From the NCBI GenBank assembly GCA_002721895.1, contig PBLV01000006.1:139972-203971 (forward strand): a stretch of DNA of 64,000 nucleotides, written 5' to 3'. A program made the position numbers and the translations under genes. Numbering within the stretch: position 1 is the first letter of the stretch; each line of letters starts with the position of its first letter. Positions 1-8,005 of the stretch are shown here, in pieces. A model generated the notes under the pieces. The model had not been told where the DNA came from. It worked only from the letters and a program-made list of their open reading frames with translations, and made no database searches. The DNA comes from Verrucomicrobiales bacterium (GTDB taxonomy: Bacteria > Verrucomicrobiota > Verrucomicrobiae > Limisphaerales > UBA1100).

Positions 1-104
1 TCGGCGTCCAGCTTGGGCGAGCGGGTGACGATGCGCTTGATCTCGTGCGACAGCTTCTCTTTCGTGCGCGCGAGCCCCGCCTTGAACTTGTCCAGCAGCC
101 CCAT
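1..104 (-). CDS. ftsY: FtsY N-terminus (signal recognition particle receptor), partial
   Basis: Only the first 34 codons are inside the window; the gene runs off the left edge. The start reads MGLLDKFKAGLARTKEKL, which matches the first helices of the N domain of FtsY, the GTPase that docks SRP-ribosome complexes at the inner membrane. The long acidic A domain of E. coli FtsY is absent, as in many bacteria. The ATG lies 3 nt past the stop of the PHP gene, so the two are probably co-transcribed. The GTPase motifs lie outside the window, so the call rests on the N-terminal pattern only. Confidence 0.72.
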   Translation of the reverse strand, partial: MGLLDKFKAGLARTKEKLSHEIKRIVTRSPKLDA

Positions 105-107
105 CGT

Positions 108-932
108 TTAAACCACCACGCGCGCCGCCGCGGCCTTCAGTTGCTCCACGTATTCATACGGCAGCTTCACGCCACCCAGCAGTGGCCGGCCCTTGTTCTC
201 GCCGTGGCAGTCGCTGCCGCCCGTCACCAGCAACCTGTGCTGCTCGGCCAGCATCAGGTAATGCTCCGTCACCGCCGTCGAGTGCCGCGTGTAAAAACAT
301 TCCAGCCCGTCCATGCCCGTGGCCACGAGGTCCGGGATCACTTCGTCCATGTGGTTGATTCCCGGGTGCGCCATCGCCGCCACGCCGCCGGCGTCGTGGA
401 TGAGCCCCAGCGCCTCGGCCGCCGAGAGCTTGGCCTTGGGCGTCCACGCCGGCTTGCCCTTCTTGAGCCAGCGCTGGAACGCCTCGTCGAGGCTGCGGCA
501 ATGGCCGTCAGCCACCAGCGCGCGCCCCACGTGCGGCCGGCCCGGCGCGTCGCAGTTGGCGATTTCCATCACCCGCTCCACCTGCAGCGGGATGCCCAGC
601 CCGTTCAGCCGCACCACCATCTCGTGCACGCGGTTGCGGCGCACCTCCTGGTACTTGCGCAGCGCGGCCCGCAGCGGGGCGTTTTCCGGGTCGAAACAAT
701 AGCCCAGCAGATGCAGCTCGCGCCCGCCCTGCTCCACCGTGAACTCGCAGCCCACGATGAACTCGACACCCTCTGCCGCGCAGGCCGCCGCCATGCGCTC
801 GCAGCCATCCACCGTGTCATGGTCCGTCAACCCGATGGCCCCCAGCCCCGCCGCCTTTGCGCGCGCCGCCAATTCCTCCGGCGAGAACGTGCCGTCGGAG
901 AAGTGCGTGTGCAGGTGAAGGTCAGCGAACAT
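108..932 (-). CDS. PHP-domain phosphoesterase (nucleoside 3',5'-bisphosphate phosphatase / RNase AM-like)
   Basis: A 274-residue single-domain PHP protein. The metal-binding motifs are complete: DLHLHTHFSDG at residues 4-14, GLTDHDT at 34-40, GCEFTV near 63, AHPG at 188-191 and SDCHG at 240-244. Length and motif order fit the TrpH/YciV family, which hydrolyses 3',5'-nucleoside bisphosphates and trims 5' ends of short RNAs, rather than histidinol-phosphatase or DNA polymerase PHP domains. It sits in a tight minus-strand run nusB-PHP-ftsY with gaps of 1-3 nt, so it is likely expressed with translation and RNA-handling genes. The substrate is inferred from family only. Confidence 0.88.
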   Translation of the reverse strand: MFADLHLHTHFSDGTFSPEELAARAKAAGLGAIGLTDHDTVDGCERMAAACAAEGVEFIVGCEFTVEQGGRELHLLGYCFDPENAPLRAALRKYQEVRRNRVHEMVVRLNGLGIPLQVERVMEIANCDAPGRPHVGRALVADGHCRSLDEAFQRWLKKGKPAWTPKAKLSAAEALGLIHDAGGVAAMAHPGINHMDEVIPDLVATGMDGLECFYTRHSTAVTEHYLMLAEQHRLLVTGGSDCHGENKGRPLLGGVKLPYEYVEQLKAAAARVVV

Positions 933-933
933 G

Positions 934-1437
934 TCAGGCAGTAGCCGTGCGCGCCGGTCGCTCGAGGCCCGCGCGGATCTTGTCGAGAATCCCGTTCACG
1001 AACTTGCCGCTCTCGTCCGTGGAAAACTTTTTGGCGATGTCCACCGCCTCGTTGATGGACACCACCGGCGGAATGTCCTCGCGGTGCAGCATTTCAAACG
1101 CCGCCAGCCGCAGGATGTTCCGATCCACCACCGCCATGCGGTGCAGATCCCAGTTGTCGGCATGGGTGAGGATGGCCTCGTCCAGCGCTGCGCGATGCTC
1201 CAGCACGCCGCGGATGAGCGGCTCGGAAAACTCCGCCGTGGCCACCTCGTCGACCGTTGGCGGCGGCAGTTCCACCTGTTCGCCCCAAGTCGCCTTGCCG
1301 TCCGCCGCCTCGATAGCCGCCGCGCGCTGCGTGTCCCAGAAATAGCCCAGCGCCACCGCCACATCCTCGGGCGGATTGACATCGTGCTGGAACAAGAACT
1401 GGACCGCGCGCTCCCGCGCGTCACGACGGATTCCCAT
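934..1437 (-). CDS. nusB: NusB transcription antitermination factor
   Basis: A 167-residue protein with the all-helical NusB fold. It opens MGIRRDARERAVQFLFQHDV, typical of the RNA-binding first helix, and the C-terminal half has DRNILRLAAFEML followed by SINEAVDIAKKF and FVNGILDKI, the most conserved stretches of the family. NusB with NusE (S10) binds boxA RNA during rRNA transcription. It is slightly longer than E. coli NusB (139 aa) because of an insert around residues 30-60. Its stop is 1 nt before the PHP gene start. Confidence 0.93.
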   Translation of the reverse strand: MGIRRDARERAVQFLFQHDVNPPEDVAVALGYFWDTQRAAAIEAADGKATWGEQVELPPPTVDEVATAEFSEPLIRGVLEHRAALDEAILTHADNWDLHRMAVVDRNILRLAAFEMLHREDIPPVVSINEAVDIAKKFSTDESGKFVNGILDKIRAGLERPARTATA

Positions 1438-1507
1438 GCCACGAAGATGCAGCAGGACGACAGGCGGCGGAAGAAAATTTTTCCAGGATGTAAAAACGCG
1501 GCCCCCA

Positions 1508-1558
1508 CTGTAGGCGGGGCAGGCGGCCCCGCACCCCGGCCACCGGCCGGGGCTACAG
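1508..1558. repeat. GC-rich palindromic intergenic repeat (REP-like), copy 1
   Basis: A 51-bp element bounded by ctgtag and ctacag. It contains a perfect 8-bp stem (ccccggcc/ggccgggg) around the loop acc at 1534-1552. A relative at 7915-7938 keeps the loop and the ctaca tail but has a stem with compensatory changes. The element sits in the gap between the MoeB-type gene and nusB, both minus strand. The stem is not followed by a T run, so it does not read as an intrinsic terminator. Confidence 0.7.
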
Positions 1559-1601
1559 CGACCCGTGATGGAGGGACGAGCTTGCGAGTCCGTTGACCCC
1601 C

Positions 1602-2756
1602 TCAGTAACGTGGCACACTAGAATCGATTTCGTCACTCCACGCGTTAATCCCGCCCGCCACGCTTTTCGCATACTTGAACCCCTGCTGCTTCAAAAACTC
1701 CACCGCCTTCAGCGACCGCCCGCCCATCTTGCAGTGGATGTACAGGTGCTCGTTGGGGTCCAGCTCCGTGAATCGCTGCGGCAGCTCGCCCAGCGGGATG
1801 ATCGGCACGCCATCGATCGTCGCGATCTCGCGCTCGTCATGCTCGCGGACGTCCAGCAGCTTGATGCCCTTGGCGGGCTCGTCCAGCGCCGCCTTCATCT
1901 CCTGCACCGTCACCTCGTCCGGGTGCAGTCCCGTGTCCTCCGGCTCGTCTTGGATGCCGCAGAACATCTCGTAATCGATCAGCTCCGTCACTGTCGGGTT
2001 GTCGCCGCACACGGGGCACTTCGGGTCGCGCCGCAACTTCAGCTCGCGGAACTTCATGTCCAGCGCGTTGTACAGCAGCAAGCGGCCCACCAGCGAACTG
2101 CCCTTGCCGAGCGCCAGCTTTAAAATTTCCGTCGCCTGCAGACAGCCGATGATTCCCGGCAACACGCCCAGCACGCCGCCCTCCGCGCAGCTTGGCACCA
2201 TGCCCGGCGGCGGCGGTTCCGGATACAGGCAGCGGTAGCACGGCCCGCCCAGCTCCGGCGCGAACACGCTCGCCTGCCCCTCGAAGCGAAAGATTGACCC
2301 GTACACGTTCGGCTTCTTCAACAGCACACACGCGTCGTTCGTCAGGTAGCGCGTCGGGAAATTGTCAGTGCCGTCCACCACGATGTCGTACGGCTCGATG
2401 ATCTCCATCGCGTTCTCGCTGGTCAGCATCGCCTCGTGCACTTCGATCTCCACCTCGGGATTGATGCTGTTCAGCGTCTCCTTGCCCGACTGCACCTTCG
2501 GCCGGCCCACGTCGTCCGTCCCGTGGATGATCTGCCGCTGCAAATTGGAAAAATCCACCTCGTCAAAATCCACGATCCCGATCCGCCCGATGCCCGCCGC
2601 CGCCAGGTACATCGCGATCGGCGACCCCAGCCCGCCCGTGCCGATGCACAGCACGCTCGTGCCCTTGATTGCCTTCTGGCCAGCCATGCCCACCTCCGGC
2701 AAAATCAGGTGGCGCGAGTAACGCTGGATTTCCTCGTTGCTCAGTTGAACGCTCAT
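1602..2756 (-). CDS. moeB: MoeB/ThiF-type adenylyltransferase fused to a rhodanese domain (MoeZ-like)
   Basis: A 384-residue two-domain enzyme. The N-terminal E1-like domain has YSRHLILPEVG, the nucleotide loop GTGGLGSP (about residues 40-47), the DxDxVDxSNLQRQ core (DFDEVDFSNLQRQ), DGTDNFPTRYL, and zinc cysteine pairs CYRC and CPVC. The C-terminal rhodanese domain has the active-site loop HCKMGGRS and a terminal GGINAW. It should adenylate the C-terminal glycine of a MoaD- or ThiS-like carrier and deliver sulfur for molybdopterin, thiamine or thiolation pathways. I start at the ATG giving MSVQLSNEEI; the open frame continues upstream but over the promoter of the divergent purine phosphorylase. 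The carrier partner is not in the window. Confidence 0.9.
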   Translation of the reverse strand: MSVQLSNEEIQRYSRHLILPEVGMAGQKAIKGTSVLCIGTGGLGSPIAMYLAAAGIGRIGIVDFDEVDFSNLQRQIIHGTDDVGRPKVQSGKETLNSINPEVEIEVHEAMLTSENAMEIIEPYDIVVDGTDNFPTRYLTNDACVLLKKPNVYGSIFRFEGQASVFAPELGGPCYRCLYPEPPPPGMVPSCAEGGVLGVLPGIIGCLQATEILKLALGKGSSLVGRLLLYNALDMKFRELKLRRDPKCPVCGDNPTVTELIDYEMFCGIQDEPEDTGLHPDEVTVQEMKAALDEPAKGIKLLDVREHDEREIATIDGVPIIPLGELPQRFTELDPNEHLYIHCKMGGRSLKAVEFLKQQGFKYAKSVAGGINAWSDEIDSSVPRY

Positions 2757-2810
2757 GGACAAAAAAATCGACAGCGACGTTGCGCTGCGGAAAGAATCAG
2801 CCCGCCAAAA

Positions 2811-3629
2811 GTGACCCCCAAAGTCAATCCGAAAACCGCCGCCACGCGCCTCCAACGCGCCAGCCGCCTGCGCCCGCGCCTCGCCGTCATCCTCGGCAGC
2901 GGCTTTTGCGGTGTCGCCGAGGCGATGGACACTGACGCCAAAGTTCCGTATGCCAATTTTGCCGGCTTTCCCCAGCCCACCGTCGCCGGCCACAGTGGCG
3001 AGGCCCGCATCGGCACCCTCGGGGGCACGCCCGTGCTTGTGTTAAACGGCCGCGCGCACTACTACGAGGGCCACTCCATGGCCGCCCTCACCTTCCCCGT
3101 CCGCGTCCTCGCCGCCTGCGGCATCGAGTCCCTCCTCCTCACCAACGCCGCCGGCGGCATCCACCCCAAGTACCGCGCCGGCGACTTCATGCTCTTTCAA
3201 GACCACATCAACCTCCAGCCCGACAACCCCCTGCGCGGCCCGACCCCAAAGGGCCTCGAGCGCTTCCTCGACCTCACCCGAGCCTACGACCCCGGCCACG
3301 CCAAAACCCTCCGCGCCGCCGCCCGCGCCGCCCGCGCCAAGCTCCACGCCGGCACCTACCTCGCCGTCCCCGGCCCCAACTACGAAACCCCCGCCGAGAT
3401 CCGCGCCTTCCGCAAACTCGGCGCTGACGCCGTCGGCATGAGCACCGTCCCCGAGGCCCTCGTCGCCCGCCAGCACGGCCTCCGCGTCGCCGCCCTCTCC
3501 TGCATCACCAACCCCGCCGCCGGCATCAGCAAGGAAAAACTCACCCACGAGGACGTCCTCGCCACCGCCGCCCAAGCCGCGAAGAAAGCCACCGCCCTCA
3601 TCACCCATTTCGCCCAAAACCATGACTGA
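2811..3629 (+). CDS. punA: Purine nucleoside phosphorylase (trimeric, PNP family 2)
   Basis: A 272-residue enzyme from the GTG at 2811, the first start that leaves a normal N-terminus. It carries the family signatures VILGSGFCG, FPQPTVAGHSG, LNGRAHYYEGH, LTNAAGGI and VPGPNYETPAEIR, with GADAVGMSTVPE near the base-binding site. It cleaves inosine and guanosine nucleosides with phosphate. Its last 8 nt overlap the start of cdd, so the two salvage genes are translationally coupled. Codon use is extremely C-rich on the coding strand. Confidence 0.93.
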   Translation: MTPKVNPKTAATRLQRASRLRPRLAVILGSGFCGVAEAMDTDAKVPYANFAGFPQPTVAGHSGEARIGTLGGTPVLVLNGRAHYYEGHSMAALTFPVRVLAACGIESLLLTNAAGGIHPKYRAGDFMLFQDHINLQPDNPLRGPTPKGLERFLDLTRAYDPGHAKTLRAAARAARAKLHAGTYLAVPGPNYETPAEIRAFRKLGADAVGMSTVPEALVARQHGLRVAALSCITNPAAGISKEKLTHEDVLATAAQAAKKATALITHFAQNHD

Positions 3630-4023
3630 CCCCGACCTCACCCAAGCCGCCCTAGACGCCCGCGCCCGCGCCCACGCCCCCTACAGCCGCTTCCAAGTTG
3701 GCGCCGCCCTCCGCACCATTGACGGCGATATAATCACTGGCGCCAACGTCGAGAGCGCAAGCTACGGCCTCAGTTGCTGCGCTGAGCGTGTCACCCTCTT
3801 CAAGGCCATGACCGACGGCCACAGCAACTTCACCGCCATGGCCATCGCCAGTCCCGGTGGCGCCCCCCCCTGTGGCGCCTGCCGCCAACTCCTCGCCGAA
3901 CAAGCCCCCACCGCCACCCTCCACCTCATCGACAGCGACAACCCCGAATCCACCACCGAGACCACCACCCAAACCCTTCTCCCCAACGCCTTCACCGGCG
4001 ACCAACTCCCCTCTGATGACTGA
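3622..4023 (+). CDS. cdd: Cytidine deaminase
   Basis: A 133-residue tetrameric-type cytidine deaminase. It has YSRFQVGAAL, the NVESASYGLSCCAERV zinc site (one Cys and the catalytic Glu) and the second zinc motif PCGACRQ. It converts cytidine and deoxycytidine to the uridine forms in pyrimidine salvage. The ATG overlaps the end of punA in an ATGACTGA arrangement. The last 30 residues are rich in Thr and Asn and poorly conserved. Coding-strand C excess matches punA. Confidence 0.94.
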   Translation: MTDPDLTQAALDARARAHAPYSRFQVGAALRTIDGDIITGANVESASYGLSCCAERVTLFKAMTDGHSNFTAMAIASPGGAPPCGACRQLLAEQAPTATLHLIDSDNPESTTETTTQTLLPNAFTGDQLPSDD

Positions 4024-4056
4024 TTACAAAAAACTGATCACTCTTTAAAAAAGCGC

Positions 4057-4085
4057 TTGACATCATAAGCAAACCTGATTCCATC
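4057..4085 (+). promoter_or_regulatory. Possible sigma70-type promoter upstream of the LysR gene
   Basis: A perfect TTGACA -35 element at 4057-4062 lies in an AT-richer patch after cdd. With 17-nt spacing the -10 would be tccatc, a poor match, so activator dependence or a different -10 is possible. The site is close to the LysR start at 4091. Confidence 0.25.
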
Positions 4086-4090
4086 CCCGT

Positions 4091-4969
4091 GTGCAGATAG
4101 AAACCCTAAAGGTCTTCTGCGACCTCACCGAGACCGGCAATTTCACCAAGGCCGCCAACATCAACGGCGTCACGCAGTCCGCCGTCAGCCAGCAGATCAG
4201 TTCGCTCGAGCGCCATTTCAACGTTCGTCTCATTGAGCGCAGCAAGAAGAAATTTGGACTCACCCGCGAGGGCCAGGCGCTTTATGACGCCAGCAAGCAG
4301 ATCGTCCAGTCATACGAGTCACTTCAGCACCAGATTCAGGAAATCCGAAACATCGTCTCCGGCACCATTCGCATTGGCACCATCTACAGCATTGGACTGC
4401 ACGAGTTGCCGCCGTTCCAGCGCGCGTTTTTAAAGAAGCACCCCACCGTCAATCTCTCCGTCGAGTACCGGCGCGCCAGCCAGTTGTACGAGGACATCCT
4501 CTCCAACGCCGTCGACATTGGCCTCGTCGCCTATCCGACGAAGGACGGCCGCTTCGAGACCATTCCGCTGCGAGACGACCTGCTCGTGCTCATTTGCCAT
4601 CCAGGCCACACGCTGGCCGCCAAGAAGAAACTGAAGCTCGAGGAAATCAACGGACACAAGTTTATCGGCTTTGAGCCCGACATCCCCACCCGCCGCGCCA
4701 TCGACAAAATCCTGCGCGACCGCGATATCGTCGTGAATCATGTGATGGAGTTCGACAATATTGAGACCGTCAAGCGTGCCGTGGAAATCGACGCCGGCAT
4801 CTCCATCGTCCCCAAGAGTACCGTTGCGCAGGAGGTGTCAAAGAAAACCATCACCCAGGTGAAAATCGCCGACGAGGATCACTTCCGCCCACTGGCCGCC
4901 GTCCACAACGCCAACAAGATCCTCAGCCCTGCGATGAAGGAGTTCATCGAGATGGTGAAGGCGCAGTGA
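4091..4969 (+). CDS. LysR-family transcriptional regulator
   Basis: A 292-residue LysR protein starting at GTG. The winged helix is at residues 1-60 (TGNFTKAANINGVTQSAVSQ, then LIERSKKKFGLTREG), followed by the linker helix and a periplasmic-binding-like effector domain that starts near SGTIRIGTIYSIG. The domain resembles CysB/CbbR-type members but the effector cannot be read from sequence. The stop codon abuts the stop of the convergent M29 peptidase with no spacer. No divergent target gene is adjacent; punA-cdd or an unlinked operon could be regulated. Confidence 0.9.
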   Translation: MQIETLKVFCDLTETGNFTKAANINGVTQSAVSQQISSLERHFNVRLIERSKKKFGLTREGQALYDASKQIVQSYESLQHQIQEIRNIVSGTIRIGTIYSIGLHELPPFQRAFLKKHPTVNLSVEYRRASQLYEDILSNAVDIGLVAYPTKDGRFETIPLRDDLLVLICHPGHTLAAKKKLKLEEINGHKFIGFEPDIPTRRAIDKILRDRDIVVNHVMEFDNIETVKRAVEIDAGISIVPKSTVAQEVSKKTITQVKIADEDHFRPLAAVHNANKILSPAMKEFIEMVKAQ

Positions 4970-6082
4970 CTACTTCTTGAGGTTCTTCGGGTTCAGCGGC
5001 AGCAGGTCCTTGACCACGAACAGGCCGTCTTTGCGGATCAGATCGCCGTCGAACCACACCTCGCCGCCGCCCCAGCTCTTGCGCTGGATGAGCACCATGT
5101 CCCAGTGCACAGCGCTGCGATTGCCGTTGTCGCATTCCTCGTAGGCCTGGCCGGGCGTGAAATGCAACGAGCCGGTGATCTTCTCGTCGAACAGAATGTC
5201 ACACATCGGGTTCTCGATGAACGGGTTGAGCCCCAGCGAAAATTCGCCGATGTAGCGCGCGCCCGGGTCGGTATCGAGAATCTCGTTGAGCTTTTTCGTG
5301 TTGTTGCCGGTGGCGTTCACCACCTTGCCGTCCTTCAACTCCAGCCGCACGTTCTCAAACTTCGTGCCCGCGTACAGTGACGGCGTGTTGAACTGGATCA
5401 CGCCGTTGCAAGACTTCTTCGTCGGGCAGCTGAACACCTCGCCGTCGGGAATGTTCCGGTCGCCCCCGCACGGGATGGCCGGCATGCCCGCGATGCTGAA
5501 CTCCAAATCCGTCCCCGGCCCCGTCAAGCGCACGTGTTTCGCCTTGGCCATCCGGCGCGCCAGCGGTTTCATCGCCTTCTGCAGCTTGCGGTAGTCGAAC
5601 GTACACACGTCGAAGTAAAAATCCTCAAACGCCTCCGTGCTCATGTTCGCGCTTTGCGCCATGCTCGGCGTCGGCCAGCGCAGCACCACCCACTTCGTCT
5701 TGTTCACGCGATAATTCAGCAGCGGCCGCATCGTCTTCGAGTAAAGCTGCATCGTCTTGCTCGGCACGTCGCTCAGCTCACTGGTGTTTTCCGCGCCGCG
5801 AATGGCCACGTACGCCTGCACCTTTTTCATGCGGTATAGCTCCACATCGCGCACCATCGACGCGTGCGCCTCGTTCGTGCCGCGCAGCATTTCCCGAACG
5901 ATTCGCGACCGCCGCACCTCGATCAGGGGCACGCCGCCCGCCTTGCGCGCCGCTCGGGCCAGCGCCACCCCCATGCCGTCGGGCACGTCGCTCAGGTCGA
6001 TGAACACCGCCTCCCCCTTCTTCAGTTCGCAGGAATACTCGATCAGCAGCTTCGCCAGCTTGTCGTAACGCGGGTCACTCAT
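4970..6082 (-). CDS. M29-family aminopeptidase (thermophilic metallopeptidase family)
   Basis: A 370-residue protein matching the M29 (AmpS/AmpT/PepS) family. The C-terminal catalytic domain holds the metal ligands in order: Glu in PDGEVFSCP, Glu in IGEFSLGLNP, His in SLHFTPGQAYEE and His in AVHWDMV. The N-terminal domain (about 1-190) begins YDKLAKLLIEYSCELKKGE. Family members are cytosolic aminopeptidases with two metal ions and broad specificity. It is transcribed with mazG and proB, 12 nt downstream of mazG. Confidence 0.9.
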   Translation of the reverse strand: MSDPRYDKLAKLLIEYSCELKKGEAVFIDLSDVPDGMGVALARAARKAGGVPLIEVRRSRIVREMLRGTNEAHASMVRDVELYRMKKVQAYVAIRGAENTSELSDVPSKTMQLYSKTMRPLLNYRVNKTKWVVLRWPTPSMAQSANMSTEAFEDFYFDVCTFDYRKLQKAMKPLARRMAKAKHVRLTGPGTDLEFSIAGMPAIPCGGDRNIPDGEVFSCPTKKSCNGVIQFNTPSLYAGTKFENVRLELKDGKVVNATGNNTKKLNEILDTDPGARYIGEFSLGLNPFIENPMCDILFDEKITGSLHFTPGQAYEECDNGNRSAVHWDMVLIQRKSWGGGEVWFDGDLIRKDGLFVVKDLLPLNPKNLKK

Positions 6083-6094
6083 ACGCGGGGACGT

Positions 6095-6763
6095 TTACGT
6101 GCTTCGCTTCGTTTGTCCAGCGCGCTTGCGTTCCTGGCGCCGCAACGCTCGCTCGCGCTTGGACGTCTCCGCGCGCAGTAGCTCCTCCGCCGACCAACCG
6201 TTCGCCTGCGCCCGTTGCGCCAGCCGGAACAACTCCGCCCCCAGCGCCGCCTTTCCGCCGCCCTTGCGCCCTTGCGCCAGCAGCCCCTGCTTGCGCGCCT
6301 TCTTCGCTACCTCATGCGCCCGCATCAACGCCGGCAAATGTCGTGGGATTCCATCAAACACCGACCGACGCTCATGCCGCGTGCCCGCCTTCTCCGACTG
6401 CTTGATCTTCTCCCACTGCGTCCACACCGCGTCCACGTCCTTCACGTTCGTGTCGCCGAATACGTGCGGATGCCGCCGCACCAATTTGTCCGTGATTTGC
6501 TCCGCCACCGCATCAAAGTCAAACGCCCCGCGCTCGCTCGCCATCTGCGCATGGAATACCACCTGCAACAGCAGGTCGCCCAGCTCCTCCACCATCTCCC
6601 CGTCGTCAGCAGCCTCGATGGCATCCACCAGTTCGTAAACCTCCTCCACCGCGCACAATCGGATGCTCATGTGATCCTGCTCGCGATCCCACGGACACCC
6701 ATCCGGCGCTCGCAGAAGCGCCATCACCCGCCGCAATTCCTCAATGGGCTTCCGCTTCGCCAT
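6095..6763 (-). CDS. mazG: MazG nucleoside triphosphate pyrophosphohydrolase
   Basis: A 222-residue MazG-type housecleaning enzyme. The N-terminal domain has the diagnostic CPWDREQDH, the EEVYELVDAI metal motif, EELGDLLLQVVFHAQ and the KLVRRHPHVFGD segment. The second half keeps a degenerate repeat and ends in an Arg/Lys-rich tail that may bind nucleic acid. It is shorter than the E. coli two-domain enzyme (263 aa). It hydrolyses NTPs and dNTPs to monophosphates. The start overlaps the proB stop by 1 nt. Confidence 0.93.
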   Translation of the reverse strand: MAKRKPIEELRRVMALLRAPDGCPWDREQDHMSIRLCAVEEVYELVDAIEAADDGEMVEELGDLLLQVVFHAQMASERGAFDFDAVAEQITDKLVRRHPHVFGDTNVKDVDAVWTQWEKIKQSEKAGTRHERRSVFDGIPRHLPALMRAHEVAKKARKQGLLAQGRKGGGKAALGAELFRLAQRAQANGWSAEELLRAETSKRERALRRQERKRAGQTKRST

Positions 6764-7830
6764 CAGAGAACCACCAAGTCATCCCGGTGCACCACCACCT
6801 TTGCCGCCTCGCCGTTTTCCAAATCCGCGCGCGATGCCCGCGCGATGCCCTGCGCAAACTCCGTTCCGTCCGTGTCGCAAACCTTCACCACGTCGCCCGC
6901 CGCGAATTCCCCCTCGCTCCGTGCCACGCCCGGCAGCAACAGGCTCTTGCCCCGCTTCCGCAATGCCTCCTTCGCCCCATCGTCCACCACCAGCGTCCCC
7001 TTTGGGTGATGAAAAAACGCGATCCACCGCTTGCGCCCCTTCATCCGCTCCGCCGGCATAAACAACGTCCCCACCTTTTCGCCTTTTAAAATCTTTGCCA
7101 GCGTCCCGCCGCGCGTGCCCGACGCAATCACCATCGGGATGCCCGATCGCATTGCTGTCTCTGCCGCATCCAGCTTCGACGCCATCCCGCCAATGCTCGT
7201 CCGGCTCTGTGTCCCGCGCGCATGTCGCCGGATCGATCCGTCAATCTTCCGCACCGTCGAGATCAGCCGCGCATTCGGTTTGCCGAAATTCCGCACCACC
7301 CCCTCCGCCGTCGTCAGAACCACCAGCAAATCCGTCGGCAACAACGCAGCCACCAGAGCCGACAGCCGGTCGTTGTCCCCCACCGTCAGCTCGGTGAACG
7401 ACACCGCGTCATTCTCGTTGATGATCGGCACGATGCCGCGGTCCAGCAGCGCCATCAGCGTGTTGCGTGCATTCAAGTGCCGGTCGTGATGCGCCAAGTC
7501 GTCGTGTGTCAAAAGCACCTGCCCCACGCGCAGCCCCGCCGCGCCGAACATCTCCTGATACACCGCCATCAGCCGCGACTGCCCCACCGCCGCACACGCC
7601 TGCAAATCCTCCAGTCGCCCGGGCATTCGCTCCAGCCCCAGAGCCTCCATGCCCGCGCCCACCGCGCCGGACGTCACCACCACCACCTCGTGCCCCGCCT
7701 TGCGCGCGCGCGCCACCTGCCCCACCAGCCGCCGCACACGCCCCGCCGCCAGCCGGTTGCGCCGGTCCGTCAGGATGCCGGTGCCCAGCTTCAGCACGAT
7801 CAATAAGGCGTCGCGCAATTTGGCCCGCAT
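6763..7830 (-). CDS. proB: Glutamate 5-kinase with C-terminal PUA domain
   Basis: A 355-residue ProB. The amino-acid-kinase domain covers about residues 1-260, with VVVVTSGAVGAG, PIINENDAVSF, VGDNDRLSALVA and the GGMASKLDAAE signature. The rest is a PUA domain (LPGVARSEGEFAAGDVV). It catalyses the first step of proline synthesis. The phosphate loop reads KLGTGIL instead of the usual KxGSS, a mild deviation. The partner proA is not adjacent but at 15.9-17.2 kb on the opposite strand. The gene probably heads a proB-mazG-M29 operon. Confidence 0.93.
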   Translation of the reverse strand: MRAKLRDALLIVLKLGTGILTDRRNRLAAGRVRRLVGQVARARKAGHEVVVVTSGAVGAGMEALGLERMPGRLEDLQACAAVGQSRLMAVYQEMFGAAGLRVGQVLLTHDDLAHHDRHLNARNTLMALLDRGIVPIINENDAVSFTELTVGDNDRLSALVAALLPTDLLVVLTTAEGVVRNFGKPNARLISTVRKIDGSIRRHARGTQSRTSIGGMASKLDAAETAMRSGIPMVIASGTRGGTLAKILKGEKVGTLFMPAERMKGRKRWIAFFHHPKGTLVVDDGAKEALRKRGKSLLLPGVARSEGEFAAGDVVKVCDTDGTEFAQGIARASRADLENGEAAKVVVHRDDLVVL

Positions 7831-7914
7831 GGGCGGAGTTGGTAACAGATGGGGGAAGGTGAGTCGAGACGGACGTGGATGATGGTTGCTGTGGATGGGG
7901 CTGGTGACCCCACT

Positions 7915-7938
7915 CCCGGGCCACCGGCCCGGGCTACA
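7915..7938. repeat. GC-rich palindromic intergenic repeat (REP-like), copy 2
   Basis: A perfect 8-bp stem (cccgggcc/ggcccggg) with loop acc and tail ctaca. Loop and tail equal copy 1 at 1534-1557, while the fourth and fifth stem base pairs differ in a compensatory way. It lies in the 175-bp divergent spacer between proB and the M42 peptidase gene. No T run follows. Confidence 0.65.
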
Positions 7939-8005
7939 ACATCACCGGCACACCGAAGGAGTTGATAAACTCGACATCCCCGGCTCCTTCCCGTAACCCT
8001 CCCCC

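Noticed and set aside
3042..3641. 199-residue Gly/Glu/Val-rich minus-strand frame
   Set aside because: Low-complexity mirror of punA with its C-rich codons; no start context or known domain.
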